Source: Acetobacter okinawensis JCM 25146 (GTDB taxonomy: Bacteria > Pseudomonadota > Alphaproteobacteria > Acetobacterales > Acetobacteraceae). Taken from it: a DNA stretch of 64,000 nt. The DNA lies in assembly GCF_000613865.1 (NCBI RefSeq), contig NZ_BAJU01000007.1:30933-94932 (forward strand). Direction: 5' to 3'. Below are positions 1 through 9,701 of the stretch, piece by piece. Made by a program: the position numbers and the translations under genes. The first letter of the stretch is position 1; each line of letters starts with the position of its first letter. The notes beneath the pieces are model-generated. The model did no database searches and was not told the DNA's origin. It saw only the letters and a program-made list of their open reading frames with translations.

Positions 1-143
1 ACACATCAATCATGCGCAGGCATGGGGCACACCCAAAGTTGCTCAACAAAGGGGCATGAAATCCTGCATACCATAACTCGCGGATGTGCCGCAGGCAGCC
101 CAGAGCAGATGGTGTCCGCCCCGGTAGCCAATGCGTATGTAGT

Positions 144-2309
144 TTACCAGCGATAGGCCAAAGTCACGAACATGGCGCGCCCCGGCGCCCATGCGCATGC
201 GACATTGCGGGTGCAGACCGCAACATATCGGCGGTCCGTTATGTTGGTTCCGTTAAGCTGGATAGATGTGCGTCTGTAATCAACATGCGCAACAATATCC
301 CATACCAACTGGCTGGGAACGGCAAATGTCTCCGGTAGAGAGCCAGCCGTGTTGCCCGTGTAACGTAAACCGACCCCCGCACCGAAGATAAGGTCATGCA
401 GGATATGGATGTCCCGTTTAAGGAAGAGCGAGGCCATGTGGGATGGCACGGCAACAGGCCGCTGATTGATTTGCGAGGTGGTTGTGGATTTTGTTATTCT
501 GGGGTCCTGATAGGTAAAAGAAGCCAGAAAATCTATTTTCCCCGGCAGGCGACCCATACCTTCGAACTCAAAGCCTTTGGTCCGTTGTTCACCTGCCTGA
601 ATATCATAAGTTGAATCCGCTGGGTCCGGGGTGAGGATATTGGTTTCAACCAGATCAAAAAAATCGGCTGTCAGCATCAGGTGTTCGCCCCACGGCGTAC
701 CCGGCAATGGCTTGTATTTTAACCCGGCTTCAATCTGCTTCCCACGGGTTGGCAGAAAAGGGGTATTCAGGCGTGTGGTGCCAACCTGAGGCTGGAATGA
801 TGTTGAATACGCCACATATGGTGCGAACCCCAAAGGTGCTGTGTAAAGCAGACCTGCGCGGCCGGTAAACGCATTGTTTTTTTGTGGTGTCTGCAAACCG
901 GTGAGGTTGTTTACAGTCAGGCTCTGGGTAAAATCCCCTCGTCCTGAAAGCGTTAAATGGAAATTATGCCAGTCAGCCTGTTCCTGCGCGTAAAGTCCGG
1001 TCTGGCTTTCTGTCTCGTTTGTATTGGTTGTGGTGCCATATGATGGCCATGTAATGGCGCGGTACACCGGATTATAAAGATCCAGCGAGGGCGCATTACC
1101 CTGCCCACGACGGTTTGCCAGAAAATCACTGCGGAAATCAACGCCCACAAGCAGTTCATGCTTGACGGGACCAGTTGTAAGTTTGAGGTCGGAGCGCGTA
1201 TCAAGCGTGACATTGTTGTAATTGGCAGATTGGCGGAGTGCCTGACGCGTAATGGTGCGCTGGTCGCTGGAAAGCGCTTTGGTTGTTACAAAGCGGTAGT
1301 CCAAGTCCAAATGGGCATAACGCATATTTTGGGTAATGCTCCAGTTGGGCAGAATACGGCGTGTCAGGCTATAGCCAATGGCAGCCTGCCGTTTGGAATA
1401 CACGTCATAATTGGCATCGCTGGATAAGAAGTCGCGTGCGATGCGTCCATATTTTGTTGCGGTAATTGTGCCCGCAGCAGGCAGGAACTGTGCTGTAGAG
1501 CCCGCATCCAACTGCTCAAAACTGGCGAGTATGGTAAAATCAGTTTTGTCGTCCGGCTTCCATCTTAGGGATGGAGCCACGTAAATCTCATTGTTTTTGA
1601 TGTTGTTTGCATAGGTGTTTGATTTGCGGATCAGACCATTAAAACGCCATAACAGTGTTTTGGAGGGGTTGACCGCGCCACCAATATCGGCCGCCCCCTG
1701 AACCCGGCTGTAGGACCCTGTTTGAAAATTGATCTCGTTTTTTTGTCCTGCATTCGGGCGTTTGCTCACCGCGTTAATAATGCCGCCAAGTTGCCCTGAC
1801 CCATAAAGGGCGGATGTTGCGCCGCGGAGCACGTCCATTTCCTCCAGCCCCCATGGTTCGATACTGAAAGACTGGGAGGATGTTGCATCCGGCGTGCGCG
1901 TGCCATCCAGATAGATGTCGGGCGAAAACCCCCGGATCGTACCAAAATACCCTCTGGGATCGTCCTTGGACCCGTAGTCAGAAACACCAGCCGCATAGCG
2001 CACGGCTTCCGAAACACTGCGCGAGTTCAGGATTGCCATCCGTTCCTGAGTAATCACGGTAATGTTCTGGGGTGTCTGCTCGATGGGTGTATCTGTTTTG
2101 GTGGCGGAAAACCCGTTACGCGCCAGCAGGCCGTGCCGTAATGCCGAGACGTCGATTGTTTCGTCTTTGCTGGTTTTGTCCTGGGGGACGGGCTGTTTGA
2201 CTTTGGTGGGTTTATCCTGCGGAGCCTGCGGTGTTGTTGCAAAGGCATGTGTTGCCAGAAGCAGCAAAAACGAAGACGCAAGTAAAACTGTGCGGACGGA
2301 GTGCTGCAT
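144..2309 (-). CDS. TonB-dependent siderophore receptor
   Basis: Outer-membrane receptor that imports ferric siderophores using TonB energy. The 721-residue product opens with a signal peptide (hydrophobic core LLASSFLLLLA, ending near residue 24). A plug domain follows at about residues 60-190, including TPQNITVITQERM and the GATSALYGSGQLGGIIN block typical of plugs. The rest is a beta-barrel rich in aromatic residues and ends in LAYRW, an aromatic terminus as expected for outer-membrane barrels. There is no N-terminal STN signalling domain, so it is a plain transporter and not a transducer. The frame extends upstream to 2348, but the ATG at 2309 gives the clean signal peptide. A Fur-type palindrome lies 49 bases upstream, so iron repression is likely. 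The siderophore cannot be told from sequence. Confidence 0.93.
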   Translation of the reverse strand: MQHSVRTVLLASSFLLLLATHAFATTPQAPQDKPTKVKQPVPQDKTSKDETIDVSALRHGLLARNGFSATKTDTPIEQTPQNITVITQERMAILNSRSVSEAVRYAAGVSDYGSKDDPRGYFGTIRGFSPDIYLDGTRTPDATSSQSFSIEPWGLEEMDVLRGATSALYGSGQLGGIINAVSKRPNAGQKNEINFQTGSYSRVQGAADIGGAVNPSKTLLWRFNGLIRKSNTYANNIKNNEIYVAPSLRWKPDDKTDFTILASFEQLDAGSTAQFLPAAGTITATKYGRIARDFLSSDANYDVYSKRQAAIGYSLTRRILPNWSITQNMRYAHLDLDYRFVTTKALSSDQRTITRQALRQSANYNNVTLDTRSDLKLTTGPVKHELLVGVDFRSDFLANRRGQGNAPSLDLYNPVYRAITWPSYGTTTNTNETESQTGLYAQEQADWHNFHLTLSGRGDFTQSLTVNNLTGLQTPQKNNAFTGRAGLLYTAPLGFAPYVAYSTSFQPQVGTTRLNTPFLPTRGKQIEAGLKYKPLPGTPWGEHLMLTADFFDLVETNILTPDPADSTYDIQAGEQRTKGFEFEGMGRLPGKIDFLASFTYQDPRITKSTTTSQINQRPVAVPSHMASLFLKRDIHILHDLIFGAGVGLRYTGNTAGSLPETFAVPSQLVWDIVAHVDYRRTSIQLNGTNITDRRYVAVCTRNVACAWAPGRAMFVTLAYRW

Positions 2310-2357
2310 GAACGTAGAGTGCTCATCATAAATGTTGATGGCCTCCAATAGTGCATT

Positions 2358-2372
2358 TGATAATCATTATCA
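2358..2372. promoter_or_regulatory. Fur box upstream of the siderophore receptor
   Basis: TGATAATCATTATCA is a perfect 7-1-7 palindrome matching the classical Fur-binding core. It lies 49 bases before the receptor start codon and downstream of the AraC gene, so it should repress receptor transcription when iron is plentiful. The site is seen directly; binding is inferred. Confidence 0.75.
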
Positions 2373-2457
2373 ATATAATCCTGCGCGTTGGCGGCGGGCA
2401 TCCCCTATAATGTCATCGTGCCTGTGGCTTATTGGCACCACGTCTTGCCATCTGACC

Positions 2458-3267
2458 CTATGTTTGCAAATTCCGGAAATGGACGGGCGATAAACCCATC
2501 AGGTTTGTAAATGCTTTTGCAAATGCACTCAGCGATGCGTAACCGACATTGGCCGCGACATCAGTAACCCGATGGCCTTCAGCCAGCAGGCCTGCCGCGC
2601 GGAAGAGGCGCGCCTGCGTAATCCAGTCCTGCCATGTCATTCCTGTTTCTTCCTGAAAATGACGGCGGAAACTCCGTTCTGACATGCCAGCCTGTTGCAG
2701 CGCTCCAGTCAGGTTTGCAAGGCCGAGGTTGGCAAGGGCCGCATCCATGGCGCGCACCAAAGACGGGTGGGTTGCCCGTGGTAACGTAAAAAGTCGGTTA
2801 GTTTTCGCCTGCATCTGCTCCACACAGAGCAGGCCAAGAGTGTGGAAAAAACTCTGGGCAATGGGGGACTGCTCGGCTGCCCCAGCTTGCCAGCGCAGAG
2901 TATGGAGCAACATCTCCTGTAGCATGGTCGTTATGGGGAATATCTGCACATGCTCTGTCTGGACATGTGGAAAACAGGCCGGGTCAAAATAAACGGAAAC
3001 ACCATCCAGATCACAGATCATGGTTCGGTGCCGTGTTTGTGCTGGAATCCAGATAGCGTGAGCCGTGGGCAGAAGGTGATGACCATCCGGGCCTTCAACC
3101 TGTGTTGTTCCACGTCTTGCGTAAGTAATCTGGTGGCACGGGTGGGCGTGCCAGTCGTAAAATATGGCGCAAGACGGATTGCGGAAGGCAAAACCGGGCT
3201 TTGCTGAAGTGTCCAGTCTGTTCGCGACAAGAACGCTGTGTGTTTCCGTGGCTGTCAGAGTTTTCAT
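2458..3267 (-). CDS. AraC family transcriptional regulator
   Basis: DNA-binding regulator of 269 residues with an N-terminal cupin-like sensor region (about residues 20-110, with FYDWHAHPCHQITYARRG). The C-terminal AraC domain has two helix-turn-helix units at about 165-265: MSERSFRRHFQEETGM and then VTDVAANVGYASLSAFAKAF. It is encoded just upstream of the siderophore receptor on the same strand, separated by 148 bases holding a Fur box, so local control of iron uptake is plausible. Its start diverges from the methyltransferase gene beginning at 3353, leaving 85 bases for both promoters. The effector is unknown; a siderophore or a small aromatic compound would fit the cupin type. Confidence 0.9.
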   Translation of the reverse strand: MKTLTATETHSVLVANRLDTSAKPGFAFRNPSCAIFYDWHAHPCHQITYARRGTTQVEGPDGHHLLPTAHAIWIPAQTRHRTMICDLDGVSVYFDPACFPHVQTEHVQIFPITTMLQEMLLHTLRWQAGAAEQSPIAQSFFHTLGLLCVEQMQAKTNRLFTLPRATHPSLVRAMDAALANLGLANLTGALQQAGMSERSFRRHFQEETGMTWQDWITQARLFRAAGLLAEGHRVTDVAANVGYASLSAFAKAFTNLMGLSPVHFRNLQT

Positions 3268-3352
3268 TGGCCGATATCCGGTTGTTTATGGCCGGATAGC
3301 GTTAGACGGCCAATTGCCCATACCTTACCTTGAACCAACAAGGAAAGGAATC

Positions 3353-4126
3353 ATGATGTCTGTTGCTCGTACATCTCACGATGCTCGGATTGTTGCGCAG
3401 TTCACACGTTGGGCAAAACCGTTTGCTGAACTGGCTATTCACGCAGAGGCAGACAGCTTGGCGCAGACGCTCGCCGCCTGTGCTGTGTGCTCCGACATGC
3501 CCGTGCTGGATGTTGCCTGCGGCCCCGGGATTGTCGCCTGTGAACTGGCGCGTGCCGGAGCACAGGTTACAGCTCTTGACCTGACACCCGCCATGATTGA
3601 GCAGGCCCGCCAACGTGCGAACAATATGGGTGTGACAGTTGCATATCATATTGGCTCTGCGCTGCATTTACCGTTTCAGGCCGAGAGTTTTGACCGGGTG
3701 GTGACACGCTACAGCTTGCACCACATGCTGGAGCCCCAGAAAGTTTTGGCGGAAATGGTGCGTGTTTGCCGTCCCGGTGGCCGGATTATTGTCATTGACG
3801 CCACTCCAGCTCCGGAATGCCAGAAAAACTATGACCGGGCGGAAACACTCCGGGATCCTTCGCATACCAGTGCCCTGACACTGGATCAGTTACTGTCGTT
3901 GGGTGCTGAAGCAGGGCTGTCTCCGGTTATGATGCGCCAGTATCGCCTTGAGTCCCGTTTGCACGATCAGGTCGCGCCGGAGGATTGGAGTGCTCTGCAG
4001 GCACTGTTTGCAGAGGATATTGCAGGCGGTGAGGATCGTCTGGGCATGGGAGCGTGGGAGAGTGCGGACGGGATCCGCTTTTATTTCCCCATTTCAATCG
4101 TGGCATGGAGCAAAGTTGTCCGGTAG
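3353..4126 (+). CDS. Class I SAM-dependent methyltransferase (UbiE-like)
   Basis: Small-molecule methyltransferase of 257 residues. The Rossmann core is clear: motif I is LDVACGPGIVACELA at about residue 46, the acidic residue that binds the SAM ribose is in VTALDLTPAMIEQA, and motif III is VCRPGGRIIVIDATP. The LHHMLEPQKVLAEM stretch is typical of the UbiE/Methyltransf_11 group. The open frame begins at 3164, but the ATG at 3353 is preceded by a strong AAGGAAAGGA ribosome-binding site, which decides the start. It diverges from the AraC gene. The substrate is not predictable from sequence; no quinone genes lie nearby, so I do not call it ubiE. Confidence 0.88.
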   Translation: MMSVARTSHDARIVAQFTRWAKPFAELAIHAEADSLAQTLAACAVCSDMPVLDVACGPGIVACELARAGAQVTALDLTPAMIEQARQRANNMGVTVAYHIGSALHLPFQAESFDRVVTRYSLHHMLEPQKVLAEMVRVCRPGGRIIVIDATPAPECQKNYDRAETLRDPSHTSALTLDQLLSLGAEAGLSPVMMRQYRLESRLHDQVAPEDWSALQALFAEDIAGGEDRLGMGAWESADGIRFYFPISIVAWSKVVR

Positions 4127-4246
4127 CCTGTGAGTCAGTGTTTTTTGTGTTGCCTGTTCTTTTTTGGCGCAATCGTGTTTCCGCGCAGGTTGTGTTTGCC
4201 TGCATTGTGGAGTGTATTGCCCGATGTTGCAGAGCAGGATTAAAGC

Positions 4247-4891
4247 ATGCCGGATATGTTGTTACCCATACTGACCTTTGCCGCCGCATGGGGCGTTCTG
4301 GTGCTGACACCAGGGACCGAAACGGCGCTTGTTATCCGTCTGGGCATGAATGTCGGGCGTTCTGCGGCACTGGGGGCGGCACTGGGTACGGGCACTGGGC
4401 TTGCTCTTTGGGGCGTAGGCACTGCGTTTGGGGTCAGTGCGCTGGTTGCGGCCTCCCCCACGCTGTATCTGACGTTGCAATGGGCAGGGGCCATTTATCT
4501 GGCTTTTTTGGGTATCAGACTGCTTAGACCCTCTACCGGGGCCAATGATCAGGCTCAGGCAGATGTGCAGGCCCGCTGGGTTGCGGGCATGGGTACGGGG
4601 TACCAGCGTGGTCTGCTCACAACGTGCCTGAACCCGCTGGTGGGTGTCTTTGACCTGACGGCCTTTGCGCAGTTCATTCCAGCAGGTGTTGAGCGGGTCA
4701 GCTACTCTCTGCTGCTTGCCGGGGTGCAGGTGGTTATGGCTGTCGTGTGGTACGCGGTGCTGGCCTGTCTGGCATTTTCGCTCGGTCGTGTTCTGTCCAG
4801 CCCCAAAGTGGTGCGCGCGCTGGATATGCTGACGGGTGTGGTTTTTCTCTATTTTGCGTTCAGGCTGGTCCTGAGTGGCCTTCCCGCCTGA
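4247..4891 (+). CDS. LysE/RhtB family translocator
   Basis: Inner-membrane exporter of 214 residues, the usual size for the LysE family of amino-acid efflux proteins. The N-terminus carries the family pattern TPGTETALVIRLGMNVG followed by small-residue-rich helices (GAALGTGTGLALWG). About six membrane segments span the length. It is followed after 51 bases by an IclR regulator on the same strand, which may control it. Family membership is firm; the exported compound (an amino acid or homoserine-lactone-like substance) is unknown. Confidence 0.88.
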   Translation: MPDMLLPILTFAAAWGVLVLTPGTETALVIRLGMNVGRSAALGAALGTGTGLALWGVGTAFGVSALVAASPTLYLTLQWAGAIYLAFLGIRLLRPSTGANDQAQADVQARWVAGMGTGYQRGLLTTCLNPLVGVFDLTAFAQFIPAGVERVSYSLLLAGVQVVMAVVWYAVLACLAFSLGRVLSSPKVVRALDMLTGVVFLYFAFRLVLSGLPA

Positions 4892-4942
4892 CGCGTCGGG
4901 GCGCTGTGGCTTAAAGGTTCAGCCATGATGGATTGAGAGGCG

Positions 4943-5674
4943 ATGCGCAAAACACCCAAGCTTATTCAGTCCATAGAGCGTTCTGCCGCTATTTTGGAAA
5001 TTATTGCCCAGCAGGGTGGGGGCGCGCGCTTGCAGCAGATTGCCAGTATTTCTGGTATTGGCAAAACAACAGTGCACAATATTTTGCAAACTCTGGACCA
5101 TCTGGGCTACGTGCAGCGCCGCGCGGGGGACATGCGCTACCATTTGGGAGGGCGCATCCTCAATATCGCGCGGATTGCAGGGGATGACAACATGCTGCGT
5201 GCCCGCCTGCGCCCGGTGCTGGAGAGTATCGCGCGTAAAAGTGGTGCTACGGCGTGGTTGGCCGTGCCCAGCGGGGATCAGGCAACTTATCTGGATATTG
5301 TGGACCCCAAGGGGTTTTGTGCAGGGCTGCCCGCCATGCCGCAGCGTGAAAACCTGGAAGGGTCTGCTGTGGGCTGGGTCTTTCTGGCCTGTGTGCCGGG
5401 CTTGGGCAAGCGGGTTCTGGCAACGCGCGCCAATGCGCTGGATGATGATGTGCTGAGCCGAATAGAAGATGTCCGCATCAAAGGATATGCGCTGGATCTG
5501 GAGGCATACAGGCCGGGTTTGAATGGCGTTGCCATTCCATGGCGTGACAATGGAGAGGTCCGGGCCAGTCTGTGCCTGACAGGCCCGCCAGACAGCTTCC
5601 CCCGCCACCGCCTGATCCGGCTTGCATGGATGATGATGCGTGCTGTAGAGCCGCAAAATATTCAGCAATATTGA
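4943..5674 (+). CDS. IclR family transcriptional regulator
   Basis: Regulator of 243 residues. The N-terminal winged helix (about 5-70) includes LQQIASISGIGKTTVHNILQ and DHLGYVQRR. A GAF-like IclR effector domain follows (about 80-240), with TAWLAVPSGDQATYLDIVD and VAIPWRDNGEVRASLCLTG. The gene sits between the LysE exporter and a GlcG/HbpS-MFS pair on the same strand and could regulate either. IclR proteins commonly control catabolism of aromatic or small organic acids; the ligand here is unknown. Confidence 0.9.
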   Translation: MRKTPKLIQSIERSAAILEIIAQQGGGARLQQIASISGIGKTTVHNILQTLDHLGYVQRRAGDMRYHLGGRILNIARIAGDDNMLRARLRPVLESIARKSGATAWLAVPSGDQATYLDIVDPKGFCAGLPAMPQRENLEGSAVGWVFLACVPGLGKRVLATRANALDDDVLSRIEDVRIKGYALDLEAYRPGLNGVAIPWRDNGEVRASLCLTGPPDSFPRHRLIRLAWMMMRAVEPQNIQQY

Positions 5675-5762
5675 ACAAATGGGGTTTACGTTATTTTGAA
5701 CGTTCCTTTCCCCACCTGTGTGATTAACTACGGGCCTTTACGTACACAGGGATGTTCTCACC

Positions 5763-6161
5763 ATGCAAGATACTGCTGTTACGACTATGCTGGACGCTGC
5801 TCATGCCGAGGCGCAGCGGCTTGGTGTTAAGGTCTGTATTTCAATCGTTGATGCTGCCGCTTGGCCTGTTGCCTTCCTGCGTATGGAGGGTACCATTCTG
5901 GGGGCAATTGATGTTGCCAACAAAAAAGCCCGTACGGCTGCACTGTTTCAGATGGATAGTGCCGATTTTGCCAAAATCGGTCACCCCGATGGTGGGGCTT
6001 ACACGCTGGAAAACACCAATGGCGGGATGACCAGTTTTGGTGGTGGTCTGGTGCTTAGGGCGGCAGATGGCACGCTGCTGGGAGCGATTGGCGTGTCTGG
6101 TGCAAGCACGGAAGATGACATCGCCATAGCCCGTGTTGGTGCAGCCACCCTTTTGGCCTGA
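5763..6161 (+). CDS. GlcG/HbpS family heme-binding-like protein
   Basis: Protein of 132 residues of the GlcG/HbpS fold (PF03928). Its hallmarks are visible: VCISIVDAAAWPVAFLRMEG near the N-terminus, then AIDVANKKARTAALF and the C-terminal LGAIGVSGASTEDD. Members bind heme or are accessory proteins of glycolate or other oxidation pathways; many have no proven role. It has no signal peptide, so it is probably cytoplasmic. It is 29 bases upstream of the MFS exporter on the same strand and probably cotranscribed with it. Confidence 0.82.
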   Translation: MQDTAVTTMLDAAHAEAQRLGVKVCISIVDAAAWPVAFLRMEGTILGAIDVANKKARTAALFQMDSADFAKIGHPDGGAYTLENTNGGMTSFGGGLVLRAADGTLLGAIGVSGASTEDDIAIARVGAATLLA

Positions 6162-6190
6162 CAGGATTTTTTGGGTAGAGAAAACACTAC

Positions 6191-7424
6191 ATGACAACAC
6201 AGACCATACCCCCATCGGGTGGCCCGGCCCCAATGGCCTCACCCGCAGGCAGGGGGGCTGCATTGCTTGTGCTGACATTTGGCGCTTTTGTTGTTGGTAC
6301 AGGTGAGTTTGCCATTATGGGCATGCTGCCGGAGTTTGCCGCATCGCTTCACCTGTCCACGGCAGATGCGGGGCATGCCATTACGGCTTACGCGCTCGGG
6401 GTCGTGGTAGGGGCTCCCCTGATTACCATTTTAGGAGCCCGCCTTTCGCGACGGGAACTGCTACTTGTGCTGCTGCTTCTGTTTGGATTTGGCAATCTGC
6501 TCAGTGTTGCCATGCCCACACCCGGACTGGTGGAAGTCGCGCGTTTTATGACCGGGCTGCCGCATGGTGCTATTTTTGGCGTATCGGCTTTGGTCGCAGC
6601 GTCCATGGTAGAGCGGACCCGCAGAGGGTGGGCTGTGGGGCGCGTTTTATCGGGTATTGCCATCTCTACTTTGGTGGGCGCGCCATTTTCCACTTTTGCG
6701 GCCAATCATTTTGGCTGGCGTGTGGCTTATCTGATTATTGCGCTGTTCGGGTTTTTAACCTTTGTGGGTGTGTGGCGCTTTATCCCGGCTGATGCACCAA
6801 ACCGCACCAACTCTCCGCTCAGGGAGGTTACGGCATTGTGCAATGCACAGGTGTTGCTCACATTGTTGAGTGCTGCCATTGGGTTTGGTGGCATGTTTGC
6901 AATCTACACTTACCTGACAAGTGTTTTGCAAAATGTAACCCATGTTCCCGAGTGGCAGGTCATGCTGTACATGGTGGTCTGGGGTGTGGGTATGCTGGCA
7001 GGTGCCAATATCGGGGCATGGTTGGTGGACCGTAATATCAATCTGGCTGCCATTTTTGCTCTGGCTGGGAGTGCGCTGGCCATGCTGGTTTTTGCCGGGG
7101 TTTTACATAACAGCGTAGCTGATGCTCGATGTGTTCCTGATCCCGGCCTGCGTCAACGCTCTGGGGCCAGCTTTGCAAACACGGTTGATGGATTTTGCAG
7201 GGGATGCGCAAACCCTTGCGGCCTCCCTTAACCATTCAGCATTCAATATTGCCAATGCGCTGGGGGCATCGTTAGGCAGTGTTTTGCTGGGGCAACAGTT
7301 TGGTTATGGCGCACTGGGCATTGGTGGTGCTTTGCTATCCATTGGTGGGCTGCTGGTTTATCTGCTGGCGCTGTTCATTCTCAAAAAAAGTGGCGTAGCA
7401 GAAGAACGCCAGCCCATAATATAA
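6191..7424 (+). CDS. MFS transporter, AraJ/purine-efflux type (frameshifted)
   Basis: Twelve-helix major facilitator exporter of about 410 residues. The N-terminus has the drug/sugar-efflux DHA1 signature GAFVVGTGEFAIMGMLPEF, then LSTADAGHAITAYALGVVVG and the loop motif ARLSRRELL. The frame breaks near 7121: the first frame runs on into unrelated sequence (ending 7231), while helices 10-12 continue in another frame from 7122 (MLDVFLIPACVNALGPALQT). The shift needs one extra base, or two missing bases, at 7118-7124. The rest is well conserved, so a sequence error is more likely than a dead gene. It is probably cotranscribed with the GlcG-like gene. Substrate unknown. Confidence 0.82.
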
Positions 7425-7842
7425 TAGGGCGACTGACAGCACACCGCTTGTGAGTGAAAAATAGCAGGGCGGTGTGCATCAAGGTTATGCAAGATGGATG
7501 CTATCGTGCAGATGTATATATGGTGGCTGCGAGCGTTCGTTATGCACGACGTCTTGCCGGAGTTATCCTGTTAGCTGCTCGCGTTTTTCACTGACAAGTT
7601 TTGTAACAACATTGATGTGTTCAGAATTTATCAGGATTAAGAATTATGTTTGCGGCTTGAAAAAATGAATCACAATGACTTCATTAAAACGCTGCCAAAG
7701 ATTTGCCTGTGCGAGATGCCGTGCGTCTGCACAACGGCAAACTACGCCAGAGTGTTATGATCTTCTGTTACAAAAGAAGATGACAACATTCAGCGCGTTG
7801 CTAAAAATCTGATATTTTTTGGATATGTAACGCCAAAAATGA
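7425..7842. other. Intergenic region without a supported gene
   Basis: This gap lies between the MFS gene and tRNA-Glu. It is more AT-rich than its surroundings. An inverted repeat, GCACACCGC at 7439 and GCGGTGTGC at 7469, has a 21-base loop but no T-run after it, so it is only a weak terminator candidate for the MFS gene. A 64-codon frame at 7474-7668 has no ribosome-binding site or recognisable sequence. I see no other structure. Confidence 0.5.
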
Positions 7843-7918
7843 TGGTATCCCGTACGGGATTCGAACCCGTGTTGCCGCCGTGAAAGGGCAGTGTCCTAGG
7901 CCTCTAGACGAACGGGAC
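7843..7918 (-). tRNA. tRNA-Glu (TTC)
   Basis: A 76-base tRNA including an encoded 3' CCA (TGG on the plus strand at 7843). The minus strand begins GTCCCGTTCGTCTAGAGGCC, the anticodon loop is CTTTCAC (anticodon TTC, glutamate), and the T arm contains GGTTCGAATCC. The arms pair as expected. Confidence 0.96.
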
Positions 7919-8067
7919 AGAGGCGTTGTTGAGGCGTTATTTAGTGGGGAAACCGGGGGGCGTCAAGCGACTAAATTGCATTTGTGCATTTTTTTTCAAA
8001 CGCGGTTTTAGCTTGGTGCGGCTGAGGCTTAAGGCATGGGTCGCAAGGCATGTATGGAGCGTGCGTG

Positions 8068-8507
8068 TTACAGGCCGAGCAGGGCCAGTTCCTTTTGCAG
8101 GGCAGGGGGCAGGCTGTTGTGCCCTAAAGTGGTGCTCAGGTCAGGTGGGGCGTCGGCCGGGCGCAGGTATCGCCAACCCTGAAAAGGACGCAGGCGCGTG
8201 CTTCCACCCGGATGATTGTGGGGTCTAGAAAAAACAGGGTGCCATCTGTGCCATCAGCCCGGACCTCGGGCAGAATGTCTAGCAGACGCTGGCGGCACAA
8301 AATGAGCCCGGCAATAACCCGGTACAGTGACCCCCCTTGCAGCACGGTTTCCGCCTGTTTGGGAAAAGTGCGTGTGCGCACAACAGGCAGCATGGTGCCA
8401 CTGGTCGGGTGCGCGCGCTGGTTGATGGGCAGGTGCTGGCGCTCCACCAGTTCTTCCAGGGAGGATACGCCAACAACAAGTTTGATCAGGTTCATCATGT
8501 CAGTCAC
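8068..8507 (-). CDS. DUF1489 family protein (frameshifted)
   Basis: Conserved alphaproteobacterial protein of unknown function, about 146 residues when repaired. The N-terminal part reads MNLIKLVVGVSSLEELVERQ and includes RVIAGLILCRQRLLDILPEV. The open frame as written runs to 8136 with an unlikely tail. From about 8180 the expected DUF1489 C-terminus QGWRYLRPADAPPDLS continues in another frame to a stop at 8068. Adding one T to the four-T run (minus-strand reading) near 8181 joins them as ACVLFQGWRYL. This is probably a homopolymer miscount. It lies downstream of hemW on the same strand. Confidence 0.8.
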
Positions 8508-8542
8508 GTGGGGTTGGCAGGTTGTGGCGACAACACTTTTGC

Positions 8543-9697
8543 TTAGAGCACAAGAGCCGCCAGAAGAGCCTCCAGCCGCAACCGTCCTTCTGGCGTTGCA
8601 CGCAATGTCTGTGCGCTCAGGTTCAGGTAGCCTTCCTGTAGGGCCTGAGCCAGCACACTCTGGTCCACCGCATCTTCCAGCCTTATGCCTGTGCGGGCAT
8701 AAAAGCGGGACAGGTTAATGCCCTCATACACCCGCAGGCCCATAAGCAGCATTTCCTGCGCACGGTCGTGTGGGGTTAGCTCTTCTTCCTGTGTCTGGCC
8801 GGTGCCTGTGCGCTCTACCCGCTCGGCCCATGGTTCGGGCGCGCGGTGGCGGCGGGTGGCTACAAGCGCATTGCCAAAGCTCAGGCGGCCATGCGCACCC
8901 GGCCCAATGCCCAGATAATCGGCATAGCGCCAGTAGGTCAGGTTATGCTGGCTCTCGCTACCGGGCCGCGCGTAGTTGGAGACTTCGTACGCGGCCATGC
9001 CATGGGCCTGAGTTAAGTCCGCCGTGGCTTCGTACAGGGTGGCGGCGGTGTCATCATCTGGCAGGGTAAAGGCACCTTTACGGTACAGGGACTCAAACCG
9101 TGTGCCGGGCTCGATTGTCAGCTGATAAAGCGAGAGGTGATCATCTGCCAGTTGCAGAGCTGTTGTCAGTTCCTCCCGCCATGCGACAAGGCTTTGTTCT
9201 GGTCGGGCGTAGATCAGGTCAAAGGTCAGGCGGGGGAACAGACCGCGCGCAGTCTCCAGTGCCGCACGGGCCTGTGCTGCCGAATGCTCGCGACCCAGAA
9301 AAGCCAGTGCGCGGTCATCCAGCGCCTGAATGCCAAGGGAGACACGGTTTACACCCGCCTGACGGAACTGGTGCAGGCGCCCGGCCTCCACACTGGTCGG
9401 GTTGGCTTCCAGTGTGATTTCCAGCTCCGGGGCCGCATCAAACAGGGTTCTGGCGTCTTCTATCAGGGCGGCCACGGTTTCTGGCGCCATAAGGGACGGC
9501 GTGCCGCCGCCAAAAAAGATGGATGTCAGCTTGCGTCGGCCCAGACGTGCAGCGTCATGAGCCAACTCGGCCCGGAGTGCTTTTGCAAACCGGGCCTGTG
9601 GAATGGTGTCCCGCACATGGGAGTTAAAGTCGCAGTACGGGCACTTGGCCAGACAGAACGGCCAGTGGATATACAGGGCAAGTGGTTCGTTCTGCAC
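8543..9697 (-). CDS. hemW: Radical SAM heme chaperone HemW
   Basis: Oxygen-independent coproporphyrinogen oxidase-like protein of 384 residues, now understood in other bacteria as a heme chaperone. The radical-SAM cluster motif CxxxCxxC is seen in PFCLAKCPYCDFNSH at about residue 14. FFGGGTPSLM and the VSLGIQALDD segment follow, then a HemN C-terminal domain. The four-cysteine pattern of true HemN is absent, which favours HemW. It starts four bases after the kup stop on the same strand, so kup-hemW-DUF1489 may be cotranscribed. Confidence 0.92.
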   Translation of the reverse strand: MQNEPLALYIHWPFCLAKCPYCDFNSHVRDTIPQARFAKALRAELAHDAARLGRRKLTSIFFGGGTPSLMAPETVAALIEDARTLFDAAPELEITLEANPTSVEAGRLHQFRQAGVNRVSLGIQALDDRALAFLGREHSAAQARAALETARGLFPRLTFDLIYARPEQSLVAWREELTTALQLADDHLSLYQLTIEPGTRFESLYRKGAFTLPDDDTAATLYEATADLTQAHGMAAYEVSNYARPGSESQHNLTYWRYADYLGIGPGAHGRLSFGNALVATRRHRAPEPWAERVERTGTGQTQEEELTPHDRAQEMLLMGLRVYEGINLSRFYARTGIRLEDAVDQSVLAQALQEGYLNLSAQTLRATPEGRLRLEALLAALVL

Positions 9698-9701
9698 GCG
9701 C

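Noticed and set aside
1..143. Possible gene end before the siderophore receptor
   Set aside because: Only very short frames are present and none has recognisable sequence; nothing can be supported.
7439..7477. Inverted repeat GCACACCGC/GCGGTGTGC as terminator
   Set aside because: Loop of 21 bases and no T-run; too weak to call.
7474..7668. A 64-codon frame between the MFS gene and tRNA-Glu
   Set aside because: No ribosome-binding site, Cys/Ser-rich random composition, no family.
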